A stretch of 64,000 nt of DNA from Glycomyces fuscus (GTDB taxonomy: Bacteria > Actinomycetota > Actinomycetes > Streptosporangiales > Streptosporangiaceae): the NCBI GenBank assembly GCA_002529455.1, contig NYMS01000043.1, positions 1-64,000 of the forward strand, read 5' to 3'. Shown piece by piece: positions 1 to 7,407 of the stretch. How positions within the stretch are numbered: position 1 is the stretch's first letter; each line of letters starts with the position of its first letter. Under the pieces are notes generated by a model, which saw nothing but the letters and a program-made list of their open reading frames with translations, searched no databases and had not been told where the DNA came from. The position numbers and the translations under genes were made by a program.

Positions 1-1178
1 TCCTGGGCCTGGTGGTCTCGGGTCTGGGCACGATCCTGGGCGCGGTCAACTTCATCACCACCGGCCTGTGCATGCGCGCGCCCGGTATGACGATGTTCCG
101 CATGCCGATCTTCACCTGGAACACCCTGCTCACCAGCGTGCTGGTGCTCATCGCGTTCCCGGTCCTGACCGCGGCCCTGATCGCCCTGGGCGCCGACCGC
201 ATGGTCGGCACCCAGGTGTTCAACGCCGAGCACGGCGGGGCCATCCTGTGGCAGCACCTGTTCTGGTTCTTCGGCCACCCCGAGGTGTACATCATCGCGC
301 TGCCGTTCTTCGGCATCGTGACCGAGATCCTCCCGGTGTTCAGCCGCAAGCCGATCTTCGGCTACAAGAGCCTGGTCGCGGCCACCATCGCCATCACCGG
401 CCTGTCGGTCACCGTGTGGGCGCACCACATGTTCCCGACCGGCGCGGTGCTGCTGCCGTTCTTCTCGTTCATGAGCTTCCTGATCGCGGTCCCGACCGGG
501 GTGAAGTTCTTCAACTGGATCGGCACCATGTGGCGGGGCCAGGTCACCTTCGAGACGCCGATGCTGTTCGTCGTCGGGTTCCTGGTGACCTTCCTCTTCG
601 GCGGTCTGACCGGGGTGCTGCTGGCCTCCCCGCCCATCGACTTCCACGTCACCGACTCCTACTTCGTGGTGGCCCACTTCCACTACGTGGTCTTCGGCAC
701 GGTGGTGTTCGCGATGTTCGCGGGCTTCTACTTCTGGTGGCCCAAGTTCACCGGAAGGATGCTCAACGAGAAGCTGGGCAAGTTCCACTTCTGGCTGCTG
801 TTCCTGGGCTTCCACGGGACCTTCCTGGTCCAGCACTGGCTGGGCGCCGCGGGCTTCCCGCGCCGCTACGCCGACTACCTGCCCAGCGACGGCTTCACCG
901 AGCTGAACCAGATCTCCTCGGTCTCCTCGTTCGTGCTGGCGGCCTCGACGCTGATCTTCTTCTGGAACATCTACGTCACCGCCAAGCGGGCGCCGCTGGT
1001 CACCGTGGACGACCCGTGGGGCTACGGCTGCTCGCTGGAGTGGGCGACCTCCTGCCCGCCGCCGCGGCACAACTTCACGTCGCTGCCGCGGATCCGCTCC
1101 GAGCGTCCCGCGTTCGACCTGAACCACCCGCACGCCGCGGCCCCGGGCGCCGTCCCGGTGGGCGCCACGAAGGAGTAG
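1..1178 (+). CDS. ctaD: cytochrome c oxidase subunit I (aa3 type), 5' end outside window
   Basis: This is the C-terminal two thirds of the catalytic heme-copper subunit of the aa3 oxidase, which reduces O2 to water and pumps protons in the cytoplasmic membrane. The reading frame is open from the window edge, so the start lies upstream. Visible landmarks are WFFGHPEVY (CuB histidine and the cross-linked tyrosine) near base 275, AHHMFPTG (the two other CuB histidines) near 420, and HFHYVVFG (heme a and a3 ligands) near 680, all set in alternating hydrophobic segments. The tail runs to a TAG stop at 1176. ctaF follows after 6 bases, so the two are surely co-transcribed. ctaE and qcrCAB lie 13 kb downstream. 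Confidence 0.97.
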   Translation, partial: LGLVVSGLGTILGAVNFITTGLCMRAPGMTMFRMPIFTWNTLLTSVLVLIAFPVLTAALIALGADRMVGTQVFNAEHGGAILWQHLFWFFGHPEVYIIALPFFGIVTEILPVFSRKPIFGYKSLVAATIAITGLSVTVWAHHMFPTGAVLLPFFSFMSFLIAVPTGVKFFNWIGTMWRGQVTFETPMLFVVGFLVTFLFGGLTGVLLASPPIDFHVTDSYFVVAHFHYVVFGTVVFAMFAGFYFWWPKFTGRMLNEKLGKFHFWLLFLGFHGTFLVQHWLGAAGFPRRYADYLPSDGFTELNQISSVSSFVLAASTLIFFWNIYVTAKRAPLVTVDDPWGYGCSLEWATSCPPPRHNFTSLPRIRSERPAFDLNHPHAAAPGAVPVGATKE

Positions 1179-1184
1179 GGCGCA

Positions 1185-1610
1185 ATGAAGACGCAGGCCT
1201 ATCTGTTCATGGGCGTCTCGACCTTCTTCGGTCTGGCCGCCGCCCTGTACGTGTACTGGTCCTGGCAGGACACCGGCACGATCGAGTGGACGGGCACCAC
1301 CGCCCTGGTGGTCTCCATCGGCTTCGGTTGGATGATCGGTTTCTGGCTCTGGCAGGCGGCCCGCCGCAGCGAGCACTTCCACGGGCTTCCCGCGGAGGAG
1401 CGGCTGGACGGGGAGATCTACGAGAACTCCGGCGAGTACGGGTTCTTCAGCCCGCACAGCTCATGGCCGCTGTGGGTGGCGCTGGCCGTGGCGTTCACCG
1501 CGGTGGGCGTGGCGATCGGCTGGTGGATGGTGTTCATCGGCGCCTTCGCCATCATCCTCACCGCCATCGGCTGGATCTTCGAGTACTACCGCAACGAGTT
1601 CCAGCACTAG
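1185..1610 (+). CDS. ctaF: cytochrome c oxidase subunit IV, actinobacterial type
   Basis: A 141-residue membrane protein of the actinobacterial CtaF family, an accessory subunit of the aa3 oxidase inside the bcc-aa3 supercomplex. It shows two N-terminal hydrophobic segments (about residues 6-26 and 36-56), a polar middle containing HGLPAEERLDGEIYENSGEYGFF-like sequence characteristic of the family, and two more hydrophobic segments at the C terminus. It begins 6 bases after ctaD and is followed by two hairpins, so ctaD-ctaF ends its transcription unit here. Function is assigned from family and position. Confidence 0.92.
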   Translation: MKTQAYLFMGVSTFFGLAAALYVYWSWQDTGTIEWTGTTALVVSIGFGWMIGFWLWQAARRSEHFHGLPAEERLDGEIYENSGEYGFFSPHSSWPLWVALAVAFTAVGVAIGWWMVFIGAFAIILTAIGWIFEYYRNEFQH

Positions 1611-1616
1611 GGGGCC

Positions 1617-1694
1617 GGGCCGCCGCACCGCGCGGCGGCCCCCGCCCCGTCCGACGGCCGGACGCGTCCCCGTGACGCGTCCGGCCGTCTTCTT
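1617..1694 (+). terminator. double hairpin terminator after ctaF
   Basis: Two hairpins follow the ctaF stop. The first pairs 10 bases (GGGCCGCCGC at 1617) with its complement ending near 1641. The second pairs 15 bases at 1653-1667 with 1675-1689 around a 7-base loop and is followed by TTCTT. The second is a convincing intrinsic terminator. Confidence 0.8.
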
Positions 1695-1729
1695 CGTCAC
1701 GGCCCGGCCCGTGTGCCATGGCCGTTGGC

Positions 1730-1838
1730 ACTCCCGTCCCGGTGTCTCGCGTCGTGACCGTGCGCACTCCCACCCCGGTGTCTCGCGTCGTGACCGTGCG
1801 CACTCCCAACCCCGGTGCCCCGCGTCATGACCATCCAC
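1730..1838 (+). repeat. 36-bp tandem repeat, three copies
   Basis: Copies at 1730-1765 and 1766-1801 differ at only two positions. A third, more degenerate copy with one extra base covers 1802-1838, and a decayed piece may precede the first copy. Each unit contains GTGTCTCGCGTCGTGACCG or a variant. The array lies between the ctaF terminator and the L,D-transpeptidase start, in a 334-base gap with no other gene. Its role is unknown. Confidence 0.85.
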
Positions 1839-1944
1839 CGGGGTAGGGTTGCCCTGCACTTGACCTGACCCGACAGGGCACCGCGGACACGGGCCCGCCC
1901 CGCGCGCCGAGGTCCCGTCGCAACGGACGCTGGAGGTCCTTGGC

Positions 1945-3249
1945 GTGAAGGGACGAGTTTGCGCACCCCGCCGCCTGGTGGCGGTGGCCGCCGCGGTCGC
2001 GCTCGCGGCGACGGCCTGTACCACCCCCGCCCCCGCCCCGCAGGAGCCCGCGGCGACTCCCAGCGAGGAGCCCGAGACCGGGCCGCGGATCACCGTGACC
2101 CCCGAGGAGGGGGCGGCCTCCGTCGCTCCCAACACCCCGGTGCGGGTGTCGGTGGAGGAGGGCTCGCTCACCGACGTCCGCGTCGAGCAGAGCCCCTCCG
2201 AGGAGCGGGACGAGGGCGCCGGGACGGCCGAGGACGCTGAGGAGTGGGAGTTCACCGGCACCCTGAGCGAGGACGGCACCCGGTGGGTGAGCGACTGGAA
2301 CCTGGACCCGGGGTCGGCGGTCACCGTCCGCGCCAGCGCCGAGGACGAGGAGGGGCAGGCCTCCGAGACCGTCGTGGAGTTCTCCACCGAGGCGGCCGTG
2401 CCCGGGCGGCGCCTCGAACTGGCCTCGAACTTCCCCAACTCCGGTGACACCGTCGGCGTGGGCATGCCGGTCATCGTCAACTTCGACCTGCCGGTGGCCA
2501 ACAAGGCCCAGGTGGAGAACTCCATGGAGGTGACCTCCGAGCAGGAGGTCGAGGGCGCCTGGAACTGGGTCGGCGACAAGACCGCGGTGTTCCGGCCCCG
2601 CGAGTACTGGGAGCCCTACCAGGAGATCAGCGTGGACCTGCGCCTGTCGGGGGTGGAGGCCTCCGACGGCGTCTACGGCGTCGAGAACCACCGCCTGGAG
2701 TTCGAGGTCGGCCGCGAGCTGGTCGCCACCATGCACGTGCCCGACCACGAGATGCTGGTGGAGATCGACGGCGAGCCGGTACGCACCATCCCCGTGAGCA
2801 ACGGCGAGGCCTCCAGGCGCTTCAACACCACCACCTCGGGGACGCACCTGACCATGGAGAAGTACGAGTCCCTGGTCATGGACGCGGCCACCGTGGGCAT
2901 CCCCGAGGACTCGCCCGACTACTACAAGCTCGACGTGGACTGGGCGGTGCGCACCTCCAACAGCGGCGAGTTCACCCACGCCGCCCCCTGGAACGAGCGC
3001 ATCGGGTCGGCCAACACCTCCAACGGCTGCACGAACATGTCGGTGGAGGACGCCCGCTGGTTCTACGAGACGGTCCTGATGGGCGACGTCCTGGAGACCA
3101 CCGGGACCGACCGGGAGCTGGAGTGGGACAACGGGTGGGGCTTCTACCAGCGTCCGTGGGAGGAGTGGCTGGCCAACAGCGCCACCGGCGAACCGCAGGT
3201 GACCGACGGTTCGGGCACCCCCGGTCCGGTGCACGGCGAGGGGTTCTAG
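1945..3249 (+). CDS. lipoprotein L,D-transpeptidase (YkuD family) with Ig-like domains
   Basis: A 434-residue secreted peptidoglycan cross-linker predicted to form 3-3 links outside the membrane. The GTG start has GGAGGT eight bases upstream. The N terminus is a lipoprotein signal with a lipobox ending in Cys near residue 25 (LAATAC), followed by a Pro/Glu-rich spacer, two bacterial Ig-like domains (about 50-145 and 150-250) and the YkuD domain (about 258-375), the layout of mycobacterial LdtMt2. Catalytic Cys362 and upstream His345 are present. However, the family motif S-H-G-C reads S359-N360-G361-C362, so the His just before the Gly-Cys is replaced by Asn. The gene stands alone, after the 36-bp repeats. 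Confidence 0.92.
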   Translation: MKGRVCAPRRLVAVAAAVALAATACTTPAPAPQEPAATPSEEPETGPRITVTPEEGAASVAPNTPVRVSVEEGSLTDVRVEQSPSEERDEGAGTAEDAEEWEFTGTLSEDGTRWVSDWNLDPGSAVTVRASAEDEEGQASETVVEFSTEAAVPGRRLELASNFPNSGDTVGVGMPVIVNFDLPVANKAQVENSMEVTSEQEVEGAWNWVGDKTAVFRPREYWEPYQEISVDLRLSGVEASDGVYGVENHRLEFEVGRELVATMHVPDHEMLVEIDGEPVRTIPVSNGEASRRFNTTTSGTHLTMEKYESLVMDAATVGIPEDSPDYYKLDVDWAVRTSNSGEFTHAAPWNERIGSANTSNGCTNMSVEDARWFYETVLMGDVLETTGTDRELEWDNGWGFYQRPWEEWLANSATGEPQVTDGSGTPGPVHGEGF

Positions 3250-3276
3250 CCGCGGGAGCCCTTCCGGAGGCGGGAG

Positions 3277-4431
3277 CTAGGCGGGGAGCCGCGGGGAGCC
3301 CTCCAGGAGGGCGCCCAGGCGCTTGGCGGTGTGCTCCCAGGTCCACGCACGGCTCACCCACGCGCGGCCGCGTGCGCCCATCTGGGCGGCGCGCTCGGGG
3401 TCCTTCAGCAGCGCGATGAGGGCGCGCGCGGAGGGGCCGGGCCGGGAGCCGTCCACGACCAGGCCGGTCTCGCCGTCCAGGACCGTGGCGGGGGCGCCCC
3501 CGGAGTCGCCCGCGACCACCGGCAGGCCGCAGGCCGAGGCCTCCAGGTAGACGATGCCCAGGCCCTCGGCCTCCAGGCCGCCCTTGCGGGTGCGGCAGGG
3601 CATGGCGAACACGTCGGCGGCGTCGTAGTAGGGGGGCAGGTCCCGGTGGGGGACCGAGCCGGTGAAGACCACCGAGTCCGTCCCGCGCGCGGCCGAGAGC
3701 AGGCTCCGGCGGTGGGGGCCGTCGCCGACGATGAGCAGGACCGCGTCGGGCACGTCGGCCAGGACGCGGGGCCAGGCGCGGATCAGGGTGTCCTGTCCCT
3801 TGCGCGGCACGAGCCGGGACACGCACAGCACCACGGGGCGGTCGCCCAGGCCCAGGCGCGCGCGGACCTCCTCGCCGCCCGTGCCGGGGCGGAAGGCCTC
3901 GGTGTCCACGCCGGGCGTGAGCTGGCGCATGCGGGCGGCCGCGTCGGGTGACAGGGCCCGGGCCAGGTGGCGCCGGGTGTACTCGCCCAGGTAGGTGATG
4001 GTGTCGGTGGTGTCGCCGATGCGGCGCAGCGCCTCGCGGGACCCGGGCATCGTGGCCCACCAGGTCTCGTGGCCGTGGCTGATGGCCACCTGGCGCTTGA
4101 CGGGGGTGCGCTCGCGCAGTCCGGCGGCGAGCAGTCCCAGCGGGGCCGCGGCGCCGTAGAGCACCGTGTCGCAGCCCTCCAGGTCGGCGATGGCGCGTGC
4201 CCGCTCCGCCACCCGGGGCGTGGGCAGAAGGACGCGGGCGGCGTCGCGCACGACGGGGAAGGGCTGGCGCAGGTCGAAGTTGGGGTCGGCGGCGGCGTCG
4301 GCCCGTGCGGGGGAGGAGCAGTAGACCACGACCGATCCGCGGGGGCGGCGCAGGGCCATCTCGTGGACGAAGGCCTCGATGCCCCCGGCCTTGGGCGGGA
4401 AGTCGTTGGTGATGATCAGAGTTCGCGACAC
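3277..4431 (-). CDS. pimB: GT4-family glycosyltransferase, PimB-like mannosyltransferase
   Basis: A 384-residue GT-B fold glycosyltransferase. The start SRTLIITNDFPPKAGGIE matches the N terminus of phosphatidylinositol mannosyltransferase PimB', which adds the second mannose to PIM1 at the inner membrane face from GDP-mannose. The C-terminal half has the GT4 features GDGPHRRSL, PCRTRKGGLEAEGLGIVYLEA (Glu-rich donor-binding loop) and a GETGLVVDG turn. I chose GTG at 4431 rather than an upstream ATG because the family starts here and a -10 box (TAGACT) sits 7 bases upstream, implying a leaderless message. It lies next to NlpC/P60 genes, as Rv2188c does in Mycobacterium. Exact acceptor is inferred. 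Confidence 0.85.
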   Translation of the reverse strand: MSRTLIITNDFPPKAGGIEAFVHEMALRRPRGSVVVYCSSPARADAAADPNFDLRQPFPVVRDAARVLLPTPRVAERARAIADLEGCDTVLYGAAAPLGLLAAGLRERTPVKRQVAISHGHETWWATMPGSREALRRIGDTTDTITYLGEYTRRHLARALSPDAAARMRQLTPGVDTEAFRPGTGGEEVRARLGLGDRPVVLCVSRLVPRKGQDTLIRAWPRVLADVPDAVLLIVGDGPHRRSLLSAARGTDSVVFTGSVPHRDLPPYYDAADVFAMPCRTRKGGLEAEGLGIVYLEASACGLPVVAGDSGGAPATVLDGETGLVVDGSRPGPSARALIALLKDPERAAQMGARGRAWVSRAWTWEHTAKRLGALLEGSPRLPA

Positions 4432-4438
4432 AGGGGCG

Positions 4439-4463
4439 AGTCTAGGGTGTGTCCGCCGGACAC
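4439..4463 (-). promoter_or_regulatory. leaderless promoter with inverted repeat for the PimB-like gene
   Basis: TAGACT (4439-4444, minus strand) is 7 bases from the GTG start, so transcription should begin at or next to the start codon. Just upstream, 4449-4463 holds a 6-3-6 inverted repeat (GTGTCC-N3-GGACAC) located between where -35 and -10 would be, a plausible operator. No clear -35 hexamer. Confidence 0.5.
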
Positions 4464-4543
4464 GCCCCGGGCGCGGCGGGGGCGGCGGGGGCACCCCACG
4501 CGTGTCGGGCCGCGGGCGCGGTCCGGGACGGGGCCGTGAACGG

Positions 4544-4578
4544 CGGTGCCCCGCGACGGCGTGCGTCGCGGGGCACCG
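4544..4578 (-). terminator. terminator of the first NlpC/P60 gene
   Basis: A perfect 14-bp stem (CGGTGCCCCGCGAC at 4544) with a 7-base loop, 16 bases past the stop of the minus-strand hydrolase gene. No U-run is evident, as is common in high-GC actinobacteria. Confidence 0.65.
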
Positions 4579-4593
4579 GGGCCGGTCCGCCGG

Positions 4594-5643
4594 TCAGGGG
4601 CGGACGGCGGTGACGAAGTTGGCGCGGTAGTAGTCGTTCAGGGTCACCGTGCCGATGGGGCGGGCCGAGGTGGAGGCGTGCACCATGACGTTGTCGCCCG
4701 CGTACAGGCCCACGTGGTCGGGGCCGCTGCTGCCGGGGTAGAAGAACAGCAGGTCGCCGGGCTGCTTGTTCTCCCAGGAGACCCGCTGGCCCGCGTTCAC
4801 CTGCTGGTAGGTGGTGCGGGGCAGGCTGACGCCGGCGGCGGCCCAGGCGGCCTGGGTCAGGCCGGAGCAGTCGTACCCGCCGGGCCCGGTGCCGCCCCAG
4901 ACGTAGGGCTTGCCGATCTGCTCGTAGGCGAAGTCCAGCGCGGTCCGGGCGTTGCCCGAGGCGGGGCCGGTGTAGCTGCCGCCTCCGCCACCGCCTCCGC
5001 TGCTTCCTCCGGCGCCGCCCCCTCCGCCGGTCTGGCCGACGTTCTCGGTGGCGGCCGCCTGCTCCTCCGCGGTCAGCTCCTCGAGCAGGCCCTCCTGCTC
5101 CTCGATGGCCTCCTCGGCCTCCTCGGTGGCCTCCTCGGCCTCCTCGAGGGCCTCGGCGGCCTCCTCCTCGGTCGCGCTGGCCTCCGCCTCCAGGACCTCC
5201 AGGTTCTCCAGCTCGGTGACGTACTGCTCCAGGTTGCCGTCGTGCTGGGAGGACAGGTAGTCCAGGTCGGCCTGGTGGGCCAGGGCGTCCTCGGGGCCGG
5301 TGGAGCTGAGCAGCTGGTGGAAGGAGGTGAAGTCGACGCCGGTGTAGGTGGTGCTGGCGAGCCGGCGGGCGCCCAGGCCGAGTTCGGCGGTCTTCTCCTC
5401 GGCGGCCTCGATCTCCTCGAGGATGCTCTCCAGCTTCTCCTGGGCGGCCTCGTGGGTCTCCTTGGCCTCGTTGTAGGCCGCGTTGAGCTGGATGTACTCC
5501 TCTTCGAGGGTCTCGATCTCCTCGCGGACCTCCTCGGCCGTCGGATCGGCGTGGGCCACCGCGGCGGGGAGCAGCAGGGCGGCGGCGGTCAGGGAGGAGA
5601 GGGCCGCGGTGCGGCGCCTGCGGACGCGACGGGATGCCAACAC
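4594..5643 (-). CDS. secreted NlpC/P60 peptidoglycan endopeptidase with coiled coil (RipA-like)
   Basis: A 349-residue exported cell-wall hydrolase expected to cut the D-Glu-to-diamino-acid bond in stem peptides. It has an Arg-rich signal peptide ending near AHADP, a long Glu/Ala-rich coiled coil (about residues 35-205), a Gly/Ser linker, and a C-terminal NlpC/P60 domain with catalytic Cys259 in YDCSGL, His in DHVGLY and the third residue His in MVHAS. The start is GTG 5643 with GGAGAAAGG nine bases upstream; an extended upstream frame is not family-like. The coiled coil probably auto-inhibits the catalytic domain, as in RipA relatives. A close paralogue follows upstream on the same strand. 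Confidence 0.92.
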   Translation of the reverse strand: MLASRRVRRRRTAALSSLTAAALLLPAAVAHADPTAEEVREEIETLEEEYIQLNAAYNEAKETHEAAQEKLESILEEIEAAEEKTAELGLGARRLASTTYTGVDFTSFHQLLSSTGPEDALAHQADLDYLSSQHDGNLEQYVTELENLEVLEAEASATEEEAAEALEEAEEATEEAEEAIEEQEGLLEELTAEEQAAATENVGQTGGGGGAGGSSGGGGGGGSYTGPASGNARTALDFAYEQIGKPYVWGGTGPGGYDCSGLTQAAWAAAGVSLPRTTYQQVNAGQRVSWENKQPGDLLFFYPGSSGPDHVGLYAGDNVMVHASTSARPIGTVTLNDYYRANFVTAVRP

Positions 5644-5834
5644 GTGGTAAGACCTTTCTCCCCTTGTCCCATGCTGTGGGGAAGGGCCAAGGGATGCACC
5701 GGGCGGGGCTGGGGCCTTCCGGAGGGGGCCCGAAGGATGGGGGCCCTCACCCGCGGGGGCGGGTCGGCCCGAACGGGGCGCGGCTGTCACCGCCGGGGAG
5801 CGGTGAACGAGGTGGCAACCGCGCTCGGCGATGA

Positions 5835-5864
5835 ACACTAGTGCATCGGCCGGGCCGCTCTCAA
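5835..5864 (-). promoter_or_regulatory. promoter of first NlpC/P60 gene with long 5' leader
   Basis: Minus-strand TTGAGA (5859-5864) and TAGTGT (5835-5840) are separated by 18 bases, a good housekeeping-type promoter. The start codon is about 185 bases further on. The leader (5644-5828) contains several GC hairpins, but I could not fit it to the c-di-AMP (ydaO) riboswitch found before some actinobacterial wall hydrolases. Confidence 0.55.
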
Positions 5865-5934
5865 CCTTTTCGTGATGTTCCGCCGGTTGGCGCTGTGTGT
5901 CCGAAAAACGGGGTGTTGTCCGTTAAACGGCGAC

Positions 5935-5963
5935 GGGGCCGCCACCCCGCGGGTGGCGGCCCC
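5935..5963 (-). terminator. terminator of second NlpC/P60 gene
   Basis: A perfect 13-bp stem (GGGGCCGCCACCC at 5935) with a 3-base loop lies 72 bases past the stop of the hydrolase at 6035, within the otherwise gene-free stretch 5841-6034. Confidence 0.7.
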
Positions 5964-5983
5964 GGCATGCCCCGAGGGTGCTT

Positions 5984-6018
5984 CGGGCGCCCGAACACGG
6001 GCCCAAGCGAAGCGGAGG
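5984..6018 (-). repeat. dispersed intergenic repeat, copy 1
   Basis: Read on the minus strand, these 35 bases match 56227-56261 at 33 positions (CCTCCGCTTCGCTT followed by a GTGTTCGGGCGCCCG core). Only this left part of the longer element seen at 56.1-56.4 kb is present. It lies just past the stop of the second hydrolase gene. Confidence 0.8.
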
Positions 6019-6034
6019 CCCAGGAGAACCCTGC

Positions 6035-7039
6035 CTAGGGACGGACGGCGAACTGGAACTCGCTCGCCCAGTACGCGGCCAGGCCGACGACCTCGATGTT
6101 GCGGCCGCTGCTCGGCGCGTGCACCATCTGGCCGTTGCCCGCGTAGAGCCCGTCGTGGCTCAGGCCCGAGTAGAAGAACATGATGTCGCCGGGCTGGAGG
6201 GCGTTGATGTCGTAGATGCGGTTGCCCACCTCGGCCTGGGCGTAGGTGGTGCGGGGCAGGTCCACCCCGCCCGCGCGCCAGGCCGCCTGGACCAGGCCGG
6301 AGCAGTCGTAGCCGTTGGGGCCGGTGCCGCCCCAGACGTAGGGCTTGCCGACCTGCTGGTAGGCGAAGTCCAGGGCCGCTCCCGCGCTGCCCGAGGCGCC
6401 GCCGGTGTAGGACTGCCCGGCGCCGTCGTCGGCGCCCTCGGCGGAGGGGTCGGAGTCGGGGAACTGGGCGAGGATCGCCTCCTGCTCCTCGATCTTCTCC
6501 TCGACCTCGGTCTTGGCCTCCTCGGCCTTCTCCAGCGCCTCCTCGGCCTCCTCCAGGGCCTCCTCGGCCTCGTCCTTGAGGGCGAACAGGCGCTCGTGGG
6601 AGGTGCCGAACTCGTCGAGCTGGGCCTTCTGGGCCTCCGAGAGGTAGTTGAGGTCGGCGTTCTGCTCCAGCAGGCTCTCGGGGCCGTCGGAGGAGAGGAT
6701 GTTGCTCATGGAGTCCAGGTCACCGGACTGGTAGGTCGCGTTGGCGAGCTGCTGCACCTTGTCGCGCAGCTCCTCGTAGCGCTCCTCCTCGTCGCCGACC
6801 TGCTCCTCCAGGTCCTCGTAGAGGGTCTCGGCGACGTCGTGGTCCTCCTTCGCCTGGTTGTACTCCTCTACGGCGGCGGAGGCCTCCTCGTTCAGCTCCT
6901 CGATACGGTCCTCGACCTCGTCCTGGGTCGGCTCCGCGTAGGCGGTGCCCGGGACGAGCATGGTGCCCGCGACGACCGCGCTGATTCCGGTCGTGGCGGC
7001 GAATCGGCGAGCCGTACGTCGTCCACCGGGGTTCTTCAT
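6035..7039 (-). CDS. secreted NlpC/P60 peptidoglycan endopeptidase, paralogue
   Basis: A 334-residue paralogue of the neighbouring hydrolase with the same architecture: signal peptide ending near TAYAEP, Glu/Ala coiled coil to about residue 190, short linker, and NlpC/P60 domain. Catalytic Cys246 is in YDCSGL. The His motif reads SHDGLY, not the common HVGIY, and the third residue is His in MVHAP. Start ATG 7039 (MKNPGGRR) has AAGGAG 11 bases upstream. Its promoter is about 150 bases upstream. The two genes have separate promoters and terminators, so they can be regulated apart although they probably arose by duplication. Confidence 0.92.
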   Translation of the reverse strand: MKNPGGRRTARRFAATTGISAVVAGTMLVPGTAYAEPTQDEVEDRIEELNEEASAAVEEYNQAKEDHDVAETLYEDLEEQVGDEEERYEELRDKVQQLANATYQSGDLDSMSNILSSDGPESLLEQNADLNYLSEAQKAQLDEFGTSHERLFALKDEAEEALEEAEEALEKAEEAKTEVEEKIEEQEAILAQFPDSDPSAEGADDGAGQSYTGGASGSAGAALDFAYQQVGKPYVWGGTGPNGYDCSGLVQAAWRAGGVDLPRTTYAQAEVGNRIYDINALQPGDIMFFYSGLSHDGLYAGNGQMVHAPSSGRNIEVVGLAAYWASEFQFAVRP

Positions 7040-7197
7040 GGCGGTCCACGCTCCTTGGGGTCGGGCAAGTCCGCATAGGGGTGCGGGGAGAACAGGGACG
7101 GGGCCCGCGCGGGGGCGCGGGCGGGTGAGTGTGCGGTTCCCGACCGGCGGGCGTTGCCTCGGCCTTCTGTCCGGTGGAGCACTCACGTTCCGGGAAG

Positions 7198-7226
7198 AAC
7201 CTAGCGGACCGCTCTGCACAGCTCAA
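7198..7226 (-). promoter_or_regulatory. promoter of second NlpC/P60 gene
   Basis: Minus-strand TTGAGC (7221-7226), 17-base spacer, TAGGTT (7198-7203). The element resembles the promoter of the first hydrolase. The rest of the 368-base gap 7040-7407 holds the leader and, at its far end, the terminator of the NYN gene. Confidence 0.55.
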
Positions 7227-7363
7227 CCACGGGACCCCGTACGTGCCGGTGTTCACAGCGCGAGCCGCGGTTCGCGGCCGGCGCGTCGTTCCTGGGAGGG
7301 AGCCGCGGGCCGAATCGGGTAACGAAAGGATAACGTCTGGGGCGGGGGTGTCTCCGCGGCGCC

Positions 7364-7390
7364 CGGACCGGGCCGCGCCCGCCCGGTCCG
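7364..7390 (-). terminator. terminator of NYN-domain gene
   Basis: A 10-bp perfect stem (CGGACCGGGC, 7364-7373) pairs with 7381-7390 across a 7-base loop, 18 bases past the stop at 7408. Confidence 0.6.
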
Positions 7391-7407
7391 CGGACGCCGG
7401 AGCCCCG

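Noticed and set aside
1730..1838. Tandem repeats as a CRISPR array
   Set aside because: Copies are directly abutting with no unique spacers and no cas genes.
1461..2579. Long minus-strand frames opposite ctaF and the L,D-transpeptidase
   Set aside because: They are open only because of GC-biased third positions, cross two real genes and the 36-bp repeats, and resemble no protein family.
5644..5830. c-di-AMP (ydaO) riboswitch before the first NlpC/P60 gene
   Set aside because: Such hydrolases often have one and the leader is long and structured, but I could not find the conserved aptamer blocks in order.
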